Of a DNA stretch of 64,000 nt, positions 53,131-60,361 are shown piece by piece (the stretch's first letter is position 1; every line of letters starts with the position of its first letter). The notes beneath the pieces are model-generated. The model saw only the letters and a program-made list of their open reading frames with translations. It was not told the origin of the DNA and did not search any database. Made by a program: the position numbers and the translations under genes. Source of the DNA: Flavobacterium tiangeerense (GTDB lineage Bacteria > Bacteroidota > Bacteroidia > Flavobacteriales > Flavobacteriaceae); the NCBI RefSeq assembly GCF_007830355.1, contig NZ_VLKO01000003.1:186231-250230 (forward strand). Reading direction: 5' to 3'.

Positions 53131-53901
53131 TTATTTTTTTGAATTTAATTGGTTCAATAATTTTTCAGCAACTAATTTAGACGAAGCTGGATTTTGACCT
53201 GTGATTAACAAACCATCTTCTACAGCATAAGGCTGCCAATCTCCTATTTTTGAATAAGTAGCACCGTTAGCTTTCAAGGCATCTTCTAATAAAAATGGAA
53301 CAACATTTGTCAATCCCACTGCTTCTTCCTCGGTATTAGAAAATCCGGTTACATTTTTACCTTTAACTAAAAATTCTCCATTTACTTTTACGTTTTTCAA
53401 CACTGCTGGTGAGTGACATACAAAAGCAACAGGTTTGTTATTGGTATAAAAAGATTCAATCAATGCACTAGAGTTCGCATCAGTTGCTAAATCCCATAAT
53501 GGACCATGACCTCCTGGGTAAAAAACAGCATCATAGTCAGCTTGTTTAACATCAGCTAATTTGTGTGTTTTACCTAGTTTAGCTTGTAGTTCAGTATCTT
53601 TATCAAATCTTTTAGTGTCTTCAGTTGCCGAAGATGGATCTGAACTTTTTGGGTCAATTGGTGGCTGTCCTCCTAGTGGTGATGCAATATCAATGATCAC
53701 TCCTTTATCTGCTAACTCATAATAAGGTGCAGCGAATTCTTCAATCCAAAATCCTGTTTTTTCTCCTGTGTTCCCTAGTTCAGAATGACTAGTTAGAACG
53801 AATAATACTTTTTTCATCTTAGTTTTTTTTGTTTTTTGTGCCGTTGCTGATAAGCAACCCACGGTTAATACTAGTAATGCAAATAATGCGATTTTTTTCA
53901 T
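53131..53901 (-). CDS. DJ-1/PfpI superfamily protein (Hsp31-like), exported
   Basis: 256 residues. An N-terminal signal (MKKIALFALLVLTVGCLSATAQ) precedes a complete DJ-1/PfpI domain with the nucleophile elbow AFVCHSPA (Cys162), PGGHGPLWDL and an acidic partner in FWIEEFAAPYY, the Hsp31/glyoxalase III pattern. Such enzymes handle methylglyoxal and glycated products. Export is unusual for the family. Placed between a yqhD-like gene and a divergent LysR gene. Lipidation at Cys16 is possible but weak. Confidence 0.85.
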   Translation of the reverse strand: MKKIALFALLVLTVGCLSATAQKTKKTKMKKVLFVLTSHSELGNTGEKTGFWIEEFAAPYYELADKGVIIDIASPLGGQPPIDPKSSDPSSATEDTKRFDKDTELQAKLGKTHKLADVKQADYDAVFYPGGHGPLWDLATDANSSALIESFYTNNKPVAFVCHSPAVLKNVKVNGEFLVKGKNVTGFSNTEEEAVGLTNVVPFLLEDALKANGATYSKIGDWQPYAVEDGLLITGQNPASSKLVAEKLLNQLNSKK

Positions 53902-53918
53902 CTTGTAATTTCTTTGTA

Positions 53919-53926
53919 CAAATTTA
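53919..53926 (-). promoter_or_regulatory. Putative -7 box of the DJ-1-type gene
   Basis: Minus strand TAAATTTG, 17 bases before the start at 53901. It faces the LysR promoter in the 86-bp divergent spacer. Confidence 0.5.
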
Positions 53927-53960
53927 CGGCGATTATGTTATCAGTAAAAATAATTTAAAT

Positions 53961-53968
53961 TATGTTTG
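53961..53968 (+). promoter_or_regulatory. Putative -7 box of the LysR gene
   Basis: TATGTTTG fits TAnnTTTG, 19 bases before the ATG at 53988. The spacer also carries AT-rich imperfect dyads where a LysR regulator could bind, but no clear T-N11-A box was fixed. Confidence 0.45.
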
Positions 53969-53987
53969 TGATAAATATATTTATATC

Positions 53988-54881
53988 ATGGTCAATCTAG
54001 AATGGTACCGCACCTTTAAATCAGTGTATAAAAACGGGAATTTTTCGGCTGCTGCCAAAGAGTTGTTTATCAGTCAACCCGCTGTGAGTCAGCAAATATC
54101 CATGCTCGAAGCGCACGTGGGGTACAAGCTTTTCAATAGAAAGTCAAAAGGTGTAGAACCTACAGAATACGCTAAGTTACTTAATAATTTAATCATTGAA
54201 GCATTAGACCGATTGGAAAATGTAGAAAATGGTTTTCGAGCCAAAGCATTCAACGCCAATCGGTTAATTTCAATAGGAATTTCGAAACATTTAATGTCTA
54301 GCTTGGGTAGTGCTCTGGTGTCAAAGTTTGAATATATTGACTTTAGTTTCTATGACAATGACACGTTGTTTGAATTGGTGAACGAAAAAAAACTTGATTT
54401 TGCAGTAGTTACCCAACAATATGACACCTTTGATACCATTCAGAAAAAAGTTGGAGACATCAAGCAGGTAATTGTAGGATCGCCACAAATTGATGCGGCG
54501 CCATTAAAAGCAAGTATAAAATTTAAAGATTTTGCGGCCATTGAACATTGGTTGAACGATCAAAAATGGTACAGCCACAATGCTCAAATTCCGCATATCA
54601 AATTATTTTGGTTGCATGTCTTTAACAAAAAAAGACCGTCGATGGTTCCTAACTATATCATTCCGTCTGAATATGAAATGCTCGAAATCATTTCGAGAAA
54701 TACTGGAATAGGAGTAGTTTGGGATATCAATGCAAAAAAGTTACTAGCTGAAAACAAAATCCGGATGTTGTGGAACAGCAAGCAAATGCCCAGTACAGCC
54801 GTTTATGTCTTGTCAGGTAAAAATGACAATTTGAGTACTATTTTTGAGAATATTCAAGTGGAATTGAAAAAGGTTTTTTGA
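53988..54881 (+). CDS. LysR-family transcriptional regulator
   Basis: 297 residues from the ATG at 53988; the longer frame runs back through the divergent promoter. N-terminal winged helix-turn-helix typical of LysR (FKSVYKNGNFSAAAKELFIS, QPAVSQQISMLEAHVG, LFNR), then an effector-binding domain. Divergent from the DJ-1-type and yqhD-like genes, which it probably controls, as is common for LysR proteins. The effector is unknown; an aldehyde signal is a guess. Confidence 0.9.
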   Translation: MVNLEWYRTFKSVYKNGNFSAAAKELFISQPAVSQQISMLEAHVGYKLFNRKSKGVEPTEYAKLLNNLIIEALDRLENVENGFRAKAFNANRLISIGISKHLMSSLGSALVSKFEYIDFSFYDNDTLFELVNEKKLDFAVVTQQYDTFDTIQKKVGDIKQVIVGSPQIDAAPLKASIKFKDFAAIEHWLNDQKWYSHNAQIPHIKLFWLHVFNKKRPSMVPNYIIPSEYEMLEIISRNTGIGVVWDINAKKLLAENKIRMLWNSKQMPSTAVYVLSGKNDNLSTIFENIQVELKKVF

Positions 54882-54953
54882 TTATTATTTAAATTATTCA
54901 TTTATCATAACTTAGAGAGCAAATTAATAAGATTAGAAGTATAAAACTATTTC

Positions 54954-54976
54954 TATATTTGTGTAAATCTTACGCA
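54954..54976 (+). promoter_or_regulatory. Promoter -7 box and NrtR operator 1, upstream of nrtR
   Basis: TATATTTG at 54954-54961 is a -7 box. Overlapping it, TGTGTAA-ATC-TTACGCA at 54960-54976 is a 7-3-7 palindrome with one mismatch, ending 8 bases before the nrtR ATG. A near-identical arrangement precedes prs. A repressor bound here would cover the promoter. Confidence 0.7.
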
Positions 54977-54984
54977 TTTAGAAT

Positions 54985-55677
54985 ATGAGTGAAAATCAAA
55001 ATATCAGAGTCGCTGTTGATGCTATAGTTTTTGGTTACCAAAACAATCAGCTTTATGTATTGTTAATACAGCAAAAATTTGGAACAAACGATTCTTATTG
55101 GGCATTGCCTGGTGGATTAGTACAAATTGATGAATCCTTGGAAGATGCTGTGAAAAGAGAGTTGAAAGAGGAAACGAACATTAGCGTTAATTATTTTGAA
55201 CAGCTGTTTACTTTTGGTGATGATGTGTTTCGTGATCCTAGAAATCGTGTAATTTCAGTAGCATATTTTGCCTTAGTGGATTCCTCAAAACTTAAGGTCA
55301 AGGCCGATTCGGATGCTGAAAATGCACAATGGTTTAAAATTGATGAAGTGCCAGCTTTAGCTTTTGATCATACCATCATTTTAAGGAAGGCAATGCAGCG
55401 ATTAAAGGCAAAACTCACGTATGAGCCTATAGGATTTGATCTGTTACCAAAAGAGTTCTTATTCTCAGAGCTCGAAAATTTATACTGCACTATTTTGGAA
55501 AAAGAAATAGATCGTAGAAACTTTAGAAAAAAAATACTAAGCTTTGAAATTATTGAAGAAACAGATCATTTTTCTCCTATAAAAAGCGGAAGACCTGCAA
55601 AACTATTCAAGTTTAACAAACAGAAATATAATGCTTTATTGAAGAAAGGTTTTCACTTCGAAATAAAGTTTGCGTAA
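54985..55677 (+). CDS. nrtR: NrtR: Nudix-type transcriptional regulator of NAD metabolism
   Basis: 230 residues. N-terminal Nudix domain with box G44-x5-E50-x7-R58-E-L-x-E62-E63; the usual Gly after these is Asn65, so hydrolysis may be weak or lost. The C-terminal ~90 residues form a winged helix of NrtR type (FDLLPKEFLFSELENLYCTI.., RRNFRKKIL). NrtR proteins repress NAD salvage genes and respond to ADP-ribose. The operon downstream ends in a NAMPT gene, which supports this role. Confidence 0.88.
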   Translation: MSENQNIRVAVDAIVFGYQNNQLYVLLIQQKFGTNDSYWALPGGLVQIDESLEDAVKRELKEETNISVNYFEQLFTFGDDVFRDPRNRVISVAYFALVDSSKLKVKADSDAENAQWFKIDEVPALAFDHTIILRKAMQRLKAKLTYEPIGFDLLPKEFLFSELENLYCTILEKEIDRRNFRKKILSFEIIEETDHFSPIKSGRPAKLFKFNKQKYNALLKKGFHFEIKFA

Positions 55678-55694
55678 TTTTTACACAAAACAAA

Positions 55695-55741
55695 TTGTTT
55701 ATTGAAAAATACTATTTATATTTGCGTATAATTAACGCAAA
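55695..55741 (+). promoter_or_regulatory. Promoter and NrtR operator 2, upstream of prs
   Basis: TTG at 55695-55697, 19-base spacer, TATATTTG at 55717-55724. Overlapping the -7 box is TGCGTAT-AAT-TAACGCA (55723-55739), within a perfect outer dyad TTTGCGT-N7-ACGCAAA (55721-55741). It aligns with operator 1 base for base in the outer half-sites (TGYGTA / ACGCA). Confidence 0.75.
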
Positions 55742-55751
55742 ACAAAAAACT

Positions 55752-56585
55752 ATGATACTTAATTTAGACCCAAAACTCAAACCATTTACTGCCGAGGAGG
55801 AAATCATTTTCCAAAATTTCACTTTTTCAGGAGGAGAACCTCATATTAAAATTAATCCTGATTTTGATGTTAATCAAAAAATAACCATTACACACAGATT
55901 AAATTCTTTTAACGATTTAGGATTGCTGTGCATTGCCGTTGATGCCTTGCGAAGAATGGATGTAAAAAGAGTAGAACTTTTTATTCCCTATTTTCCCGCA
56001 GCAAGACAGGATAGAGTTATGATTAAAGGTGAGCCATTGTCAGTAAAAGTATATGCCGATATTATTAATGGAATGCAATTCGATAAAGTGTTTGTATTTG
56101 ATGCACATTCTGAAGTCACCCCAGCATTAGTAAACAACTGTGAAGTGATCCCGAATCATACTTTTATTGAAACGGTTGTAAAAGCAATTGGGAACGACGT
56201 CAAATTAATTTCTCCAGATGGAGGCGCTTTAAAGAAAATCTATAAAGTTTCAGAATTTCTAGGAGGAGTTGAAGTAGTGGAATGCAGTAAAAGCCGCGAT
56301 GTGAAAACAGGAAGATTATCTGGTTTCAAAGTCTATAATGACGATTTACAAGGAATGGATTGTCTGATAGTAGATGATATTTGTGACGGTGGCGGAACTT
56401 TTGTTGGTCTTGCCGAAGAACTGAAAAACAAGAATGCTGGAAAATTATATTTAGCAGTAAGTCATGGAATTTTTAGTAAAGGTTTTGAAGTTTTAGATTG
56501 CTTTGAAAAAATATTTACGACCAATTCTTTTAAAGATTTTGAAGGAGAGAGTGTTGAAGTGATAGGATTAAATCAACTGATATGA
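55752..56585 (+). CDS. Ribose-phosphate pyrophosphokinase (Prs)-like protein, short form
   Basis: 277 residues from the ATG at 55752, about 35-40 fewer than canonical Prs; the missing part is mostly N-terminal. The catalytic loop ARQDR (84-88), DAH (117-119) and PRPP-binding VDDICDGGGT (207-216) are present. It would make PRPP from ribose 5-phosphate for the NAMPT reaction, or act on ADP-ribose as phage Adps does. Position between nrtR and nadV fits either. Overlaps the NADAR gene by ATGA. Confidence 0.82.
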   Translation: MILNLDPKLKPFTAEEEIIFQNFTFSGGEPHIKINPDFDVNQKITITHRLNSFNDLGLLCIAVDALRRMDVKRVELFIPYFPAARQDRVMIKGEPLSVKVYADIINGMQFDKVFVFDAHSEVTPALVNNCEVIPNHTFIETVVKAIGNDVKLISPDGGALKKIYKVSEFLGGVEVVECSKSRDVKTGRLSGFKVYNDDLQGMDCLIVDDICDGGGTFVGLAEELKNKNAGKLYLAVSHGIFSKGFEVLDCFEKIFTTNSFKDFEGESVEVIGLNQLI

Positions 56586-57115
56586 AATACAATATAAAAG
56601 ATATAGCTCCCGAAAGTAAATTTTTATTTTTCTGGGGACATTCACCTTCAAAAGATGGAACTATTACCAAAACCTGTTTTAGTCAATGGTGGATTAGTCC
56701 ATTTATAGTGGATGGCATTACCTATAAAACAGCAGAACATTGGATGATGGCAAAAAAAGCCGAACTGTTTAACGACAATGAAATTTTAGAAAAAATAATT
56801 CAAGCGAATTCTCCTGCCGAAGCTAAAAAATTAGGACGAGAAGTGAGGAATTATGATGATACACTTTGGTTAGCTAACAGATACGAAATTGTAAAACAAG
56901 GCAATTTTCATAAGTTCAGTCAACATTCAGATGTAAAAGAATTTCTTATAAATACTAAAGAAAGAATTTTGGTAGAAGCGAGTCCAGTTGATGCTATTTG
57001 GGGAATAGGAATGGCAAGTGATCATAAAGACATTCATAATCCTGAGAAATGGAAGGGATTGAATTTATTAGGTTTTGCATTGATGGAGGTTAGGGAGGAA
57101 TTAAAAATTTATTAA
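56582..57115 (+). CDS. NADAR-family protein (YbiA-like)
   Basis: 177 residues. NADAR/YbiA signature: FFWGHSPSKDG, CFSQWW, YKTAEHWMMAKKAELF and WGIGMASDHKDIHNP.. followed by NLLGFALMEVRE. NADAR enzymes act on N-glycosidic bonds of ADP-ribose-like compounds; some remove ADP-ribose from guanine in DNA, and YbiA hydrolyses toxic riboflavin intermediates. The operon with nrtR and nadV points to ADP-ribose/NAD metabolism. ATGA overlaps on the upstream side. Confidence 0.88.
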   Translation: MKYNIKDIAPESKFLFFWGHSPSKDGTITKTCFSQWWISPFIVDGITYKTAEHWMMAKKAELFNDNEILEKIIQANSPAEAKKLGREVRNYDDTLWLANRYEIVKQGNFHKFSQHSDVKEFLINTKERILVEASPVDAIWGIGMASDHKDIHNPEKWKGLNLLGFALMEVREELKIY

Positions 57116-57116
57116 A

Positions 57117-57581
57117 GTGAAAACAATATATAGAGCTCCAGATTCAATTGATGCTATTAATCAAGATATTCTATCTGTTTTTTTAGCTGGATCTATAGAA
57201 ATGGATAAAGCTGTTGATTGGCAAAAAGAATGTGAAGAAGTGTTGAGTGCTAAGTACGTTATATTTAATCCAAGAAGAAATGAGTGGAATTCAGATTGGG
57301 AACAATCTATCGATAATGTAAAATTTAAGGAACAAGTAGATTGGGAATTAAATGCATTAGAAAAAGCAGATATCATTATTATGTTTTTTGCGAATAACAC
57401 AAAATCTCCAATATCACTATTAGAGTTTGGACTTTATGCTCAATCAAATAAGATGAAAGTTGTAGTAGAAGAGAATTTTTGGAGAAAAGGGAATATTGAT
57501 GTTGTATGTGAAAAATATAATATCCAACAATATAAAAGTTTAGAAGAGTTATTACAAAATCTGATAAAGTATAAATTATGA
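57117..57581 (+). CDS. Nucleoside 2-deoxyribosyltransferase-like protein
   Basis: 154 residues from a GTG one base after the preceding stop. Pattern of the nucleoside 2-deoxyribosyltransferase-like family: VFLAGSIEM, PRRNEW, ADIIIMFF and SPISLLEFGLYAQ with the catalytic-type Glu. Members swap bases on deoxyribonucleosides or bind nucleotides. It may clean up nucleosides or nicotinamide-containing products in this operon. Its stop overlaps the nadV start (ATGA). Confidence 0.78.
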   Translation: MKTIYRAPDSIDAINQDILSVFLAGSIEMDKAVDWQKECEEVLSAKYVIFNPRRNEWNSDWEQSIDNVKFKEQVDWELNALEKADIIIMFFANNTKSPISLLEFGLYAQSNKMKVVVEENFWRKGNIDVVCEKYNIQQYKSLEELLQNLIKYKL

Positions 57582-59050
57582 ACCCACTATTATTAACAGA
57601 TGGTTACAAAGTTGACCACAAAAGACAATATCCTGACGGGACGACATTAGTATATTCTAACTGGACTCCAAGAAAATCGAGAATTGAGGGTATTGATGAA
57701 GTTGTGTTTTTTGGATTGCAGTATTTTCTAAAAAAATACATCATTCAAGATTTTGATTTGCATTTTTTCAAACAGCCAAAAGAGGAAGTGGTAAAAAAAT
57801 ATGCGCGTAGAATCAATAATTATTTGGGTGAAAACCAAGTGGGTACCAAACATATTGAAGATCTGCACGATTTAGGATATATACCGATGGTTTTCAAAGC
57901 CTTGCCAGAAGGAGCCAGCGTGCCTATTCGCGTGCCTATGTTCACGATGTACAATACGATTGCTGAGTTTTTCTGGTTAACCAATTATTTTGAAACATTG
58001 CTTTCTGCAGTAATTTGGCTGCCTTGTAATTCGGCTACAATAGCAAAACAATACCGTATTGTTTTAGACAAATATGCCGAAGAAACATCATCAATGCTGG
58101 GGTTTGTCGATTGGCAAGGGCACGATTTTTCAATGAGAGGAATGGGTGGTATTGAAGCGGCGGTAACATCTGCAGCAGGACATTTATTGAGTTTTACAGG
58201 TTCGGATACGATTCCTGCCATTGATTTTTTTGAAGAGTATTACAATGCTAATTCTGACAGTGAATTAATAGCTGGTTCTGTTGCTGCAACTGAACATTCT
58301 GTAATGTGTATGGGTACTACCGAAGGAGAATATGAAACGTTCAAAAGATTAATTTGTGAGGTCTATCCAAAAGGAATTGTTTCTATTGTTTCTGACACTT
58401 GGGATTTATGGAAAGTATTAACAGATTATTTACCTCGTTTGAAAGATGAAATTGTTTCAAGAGAAGGAAAAGTAGTCGTGCGTCCAGACAGTGGAGATCC
58501 AGTTGACATTATTTGCGGTAATCCAAATGGTAAAACCGAACAAGAGAAGAAAGGAGTAATTGAATTGCTTTGGGATGTTTTTGGAGGTACTGTAAACGCA
58601 AAAGGATTCAAGGAATTAGTACCTCAAATAGGAGCTATTTATGGAGACAGTATTACCGTAACTAGAGCCACGGCCATCTGCGAACGATTGAAAGCTAAAG
58701 GGTTTGCTTCTACTAATGTGGTTCTTGGAATTGGTTCATTTACTTATCAATACAATACAAGAGATACTTTTGGCTTTGCAATGAAAGCGACTTATGGAGA
58801 AGTACACGGAGAAGGAAGAGCTATTTTTAAAGACCCGATTACGGATGATGGTACCAAAAAATCGGCTAAAGGATTAATGAAAATAGAATTAGTTGAGGGT
58901 CAATATACTTTGACAGATGAAGTGTCTTGGGAAGAAGAACAAAAAGGGGAATTGAAAGAAGTTTTCAGTGACGGAAAACTCTTAATTGACCAAAGTTTAT
59001 TTGAAATTCGAAGTCGAGTTAAGAATAGTGTGTTGCAACCAAGTGTGTAA
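57578..59050 (+). CDS. nadV: Nicotinamide phosphoribosyltransferase (NAMPT/NadV)
   Basis: 490 residues, the size of NAMPT. It joins nicotinamide with PRPP to give NMN. The phosphorylated histidine is His240 in ATEHS (human His247), VRPDSG (301-306) binds the phosphate, and LLTDGYKVDHKRQYP matches the NAMPT start. Last gene of the nrtR operon, which also provides a Prs-like enzyme. An alternative is a Namat-type activity transferring ADP-ribose instead of ribose 5-phosphate. Confidence 0.93.
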   Translation: MNPLLLTDGYKVDHKRQYPDGTTLVYSNWTPRKSRIEGIDEVVFFGLQYFLKKYIIQDFDLHFFKQPKEEVVKKYARRINNYLGENQVGTKHIEDLHDLGYIPMVFKALPEGASVPIRVPMFTMYNTIAEFFWLTNYFETLLSAVIWLPCNSATIAKQYRIVLDKYAEETSSMLGFVDWQGHDFSMRGMGGIEAAVTSAAGHLLSFTGSDTIPAIDFFEEYYNANSDSELIAGSVAATEHSVMCMGTTEGEYETFKRLICEVYPKGIVSIVSDTWDLWKVLTDYLPRLKDEIVSREGKVVVRPDSGDPVDIICGNPNGKTEQEKKGVIELLWDVFGGTVNAKGFKELVPQIGAIYGDSITVTRATAICERLKAKGFASTNVVLGIGSFTYQYNTRDTFGFAMKATYGEVHGEGRAIFKDPITDDGTKKSAKGLMKIELVEGQYTLTDEVSWEEEQKGELKEVFSDGKLLIDQSLFEIRSRVKNSVLQPSV

Positions 59051-59052
59051 AA

Positions 59053-59090
59053 CAAAAAGCCTAAATGTAAATTTTCATTTAGGCTTTTTT
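59053..59090 (+). terminator. Terminator of the nrtR-nadV operon
   Basis: Stem AAAAAGCCTAAATG / CATTTAGGCTTTTT, 8-nt loop, followed by Ts. It also lies just before the convergent nadD stop at 59096. Confidence 0.9.
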
Positions 59091-59095
59091 TGATT

Positions 59096-59677
59096 TTATT
59101 TCTTATAAAAATTATTGTGATCAATATACTCCCAAACTTTTGCAGGCAACAGCGGTTGAATGTTTTTGCCTTTTTTGATGTTGTCACGGATAAAAGTTGC
59201 TGAAATCTCTACAACAGGCGCATCAATCAGATGGATTTTTGGGTGGTTTTTAAACTCCAAATTTTCTTCTTCAGTTGAGATTCGTGGGTACACATAAACG
59301 TCATGACGTTCAAGGATTACTTCGTAGTTTTTCCATTTGTGTAAGGACTTCAAATTGTCTTCTCCCATGATTAAAGAGAATTCGTAGTTATGATATTTTT
59401 CCTCTAAATGTACAAGCGTATTTACTGTATAATTAGGTTGCGGTAGTTTAAATTCAATATCCGATGGTTTGATTTTTGGGAAATCCTCAGTAGCTAGAAA
59501 CACCATTTGCAAACGATGGTAATCATCAAGTAGTGTGCTTTTTTTCTTCAAAGGATTGTGTGGCGTAACTACCATCCAAACTTGATCCAAATCAGAGTGC
59601 TCTGCCATGTGATTGGCAATAATAAGATGCCCAACATGAATGGGATTAAAGGTTCCGAAATAAAGTCCGATTTTCAT
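59096..59677 (-). CDS. nadD: Nicotinate-nucleotide adenylyltransferase
   Basis: 193 residues. It adenylates NaMN (and sometimes NMN) to the dinucleotide in NAD synthesis. Nucleotidyltransferase motif GTFNPIHVGH (HxGH at 14-17) and the later ISATFIR. Convergent to the nadV operon, so NAD salvage and NAD synthesis genes meet end to end. Downstream of gmk in the same strand. Confidence 0.95.
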   Translation of the reverse strand: MKIGLYFGTFNPIHVGHLIIANHMAEHSDLDQVWMVVTPHNPLKKKSTLLDDYHRLQMVFLATEDFPKIKPSDIEFKLPQPNYTVNTLVHLEEKYHNYEFSLIMGEDNLKSLHKWKNYEVILERHDVYVYPRISTEEENLEFKNHPKIHLIDAPVVEISATFIRDNIKKGKNIQPLLPAKVWEYIDHNNFYKK

Positions 59678-59681
59678 TAAT

Positions 59682-59762
59682 TTAAAGATTTAAAAATTTA
59701 ATGATTTAAAGATTAGAAATAATTTTTGAATTTTTCAATTCTTTAATTTTTAAATCTTTTAA
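59682..59762. repeat. Inverted AT repeat between gmk and nadD
   Basis: TTTAAAGATTTAAAAATTTA on the left (with a second AAAGATT unit) and AATTTTTAAATCTTTT on the right are complementary. Consists of 10-bp-like units GATTTAAAAA. Spacer element of the low-complexity kind. Confidence 0.5.
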
Positions 59763-60331
59763 TCCTCAACAAAATCCTTCACCAATTGATACGCTTCCTC
59801 AAGTGCAACTGGCAAATCATAGTTTTTGATAATCACATCAAATTGTGGTGCAGTTGCAAGTTCTACTGATGCCTTAGCGATACGCATATTGATTTTATCA
59901 TCACTTTCAGTGGAGCGTTCCTTCAATCGTCTTTTAAGTTCATCCACGCTTGGTGGTTTCACAAAAACAGCAAGAGTTTCCTCTGAAAATTTATGTTTGA
60001 TGCGCAATCCGCCGGCAACATCAATATCAAAAATTACGTTTTTACCGAGTGCCCAGATACGTTCTACTTCGCTTTTTAAGGTTCCGTAAAAATTATCGCG
60101 GTAGACTTCTTCCCATTCTACGAAATCTTCGTTTTTAATGTGCGTTTTAAAATCTTTCAGCGACATAAAATAGTAATCCTTGCCACTTACTTCTTCACCA
60201 CGAGCCTCGCGCGTAGCTGCTGATATAGAAAACTCTAAATTCAAGTCTTCTTGTTTTAATAAATGCCTAACTATAGTAGTTTTTCCTGAACCTGACGGTG
60301 CAGAGAATACGATTAATTTTCCTTTTTTCAT
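59759..60331 (-). CDS. gmk: Guanylate kinase
   Basis: 190 residues. It phosphorylates GMP to GDP. P-loop APSGSGKT (11-18), the GMP-binding region TRxARxxEVxGKDYYF (TREARGEEVSGKDY) and VDELKRRLKERSTES near the lid. In many Bacteroidota it lies beside yicC and nadD; here an unrelated nuclease gene lies between yicC and gmk. Confidence 0.96.
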   Translation of the reverse strand: MKKGKLIVFSAPSGSGKTTIVRHLLKQEDLNLEFSISAATREARGEEVSGKDYYFMSLKDFKTHIKNEDFVEWEEVYRDNFYGTLKSEVERIWALGKNVIFDIDVAGGLRIKHKFSEETLAVFVKPPSVDELKRRLKERSTESDDKINMRIAKASVELATAPQFDVIIKNYDLPVALEEAYQLVKDFVED

Positions 60332-60361
60332 TTGTATGATGAATTTGTTTAGGTGTGTGAA

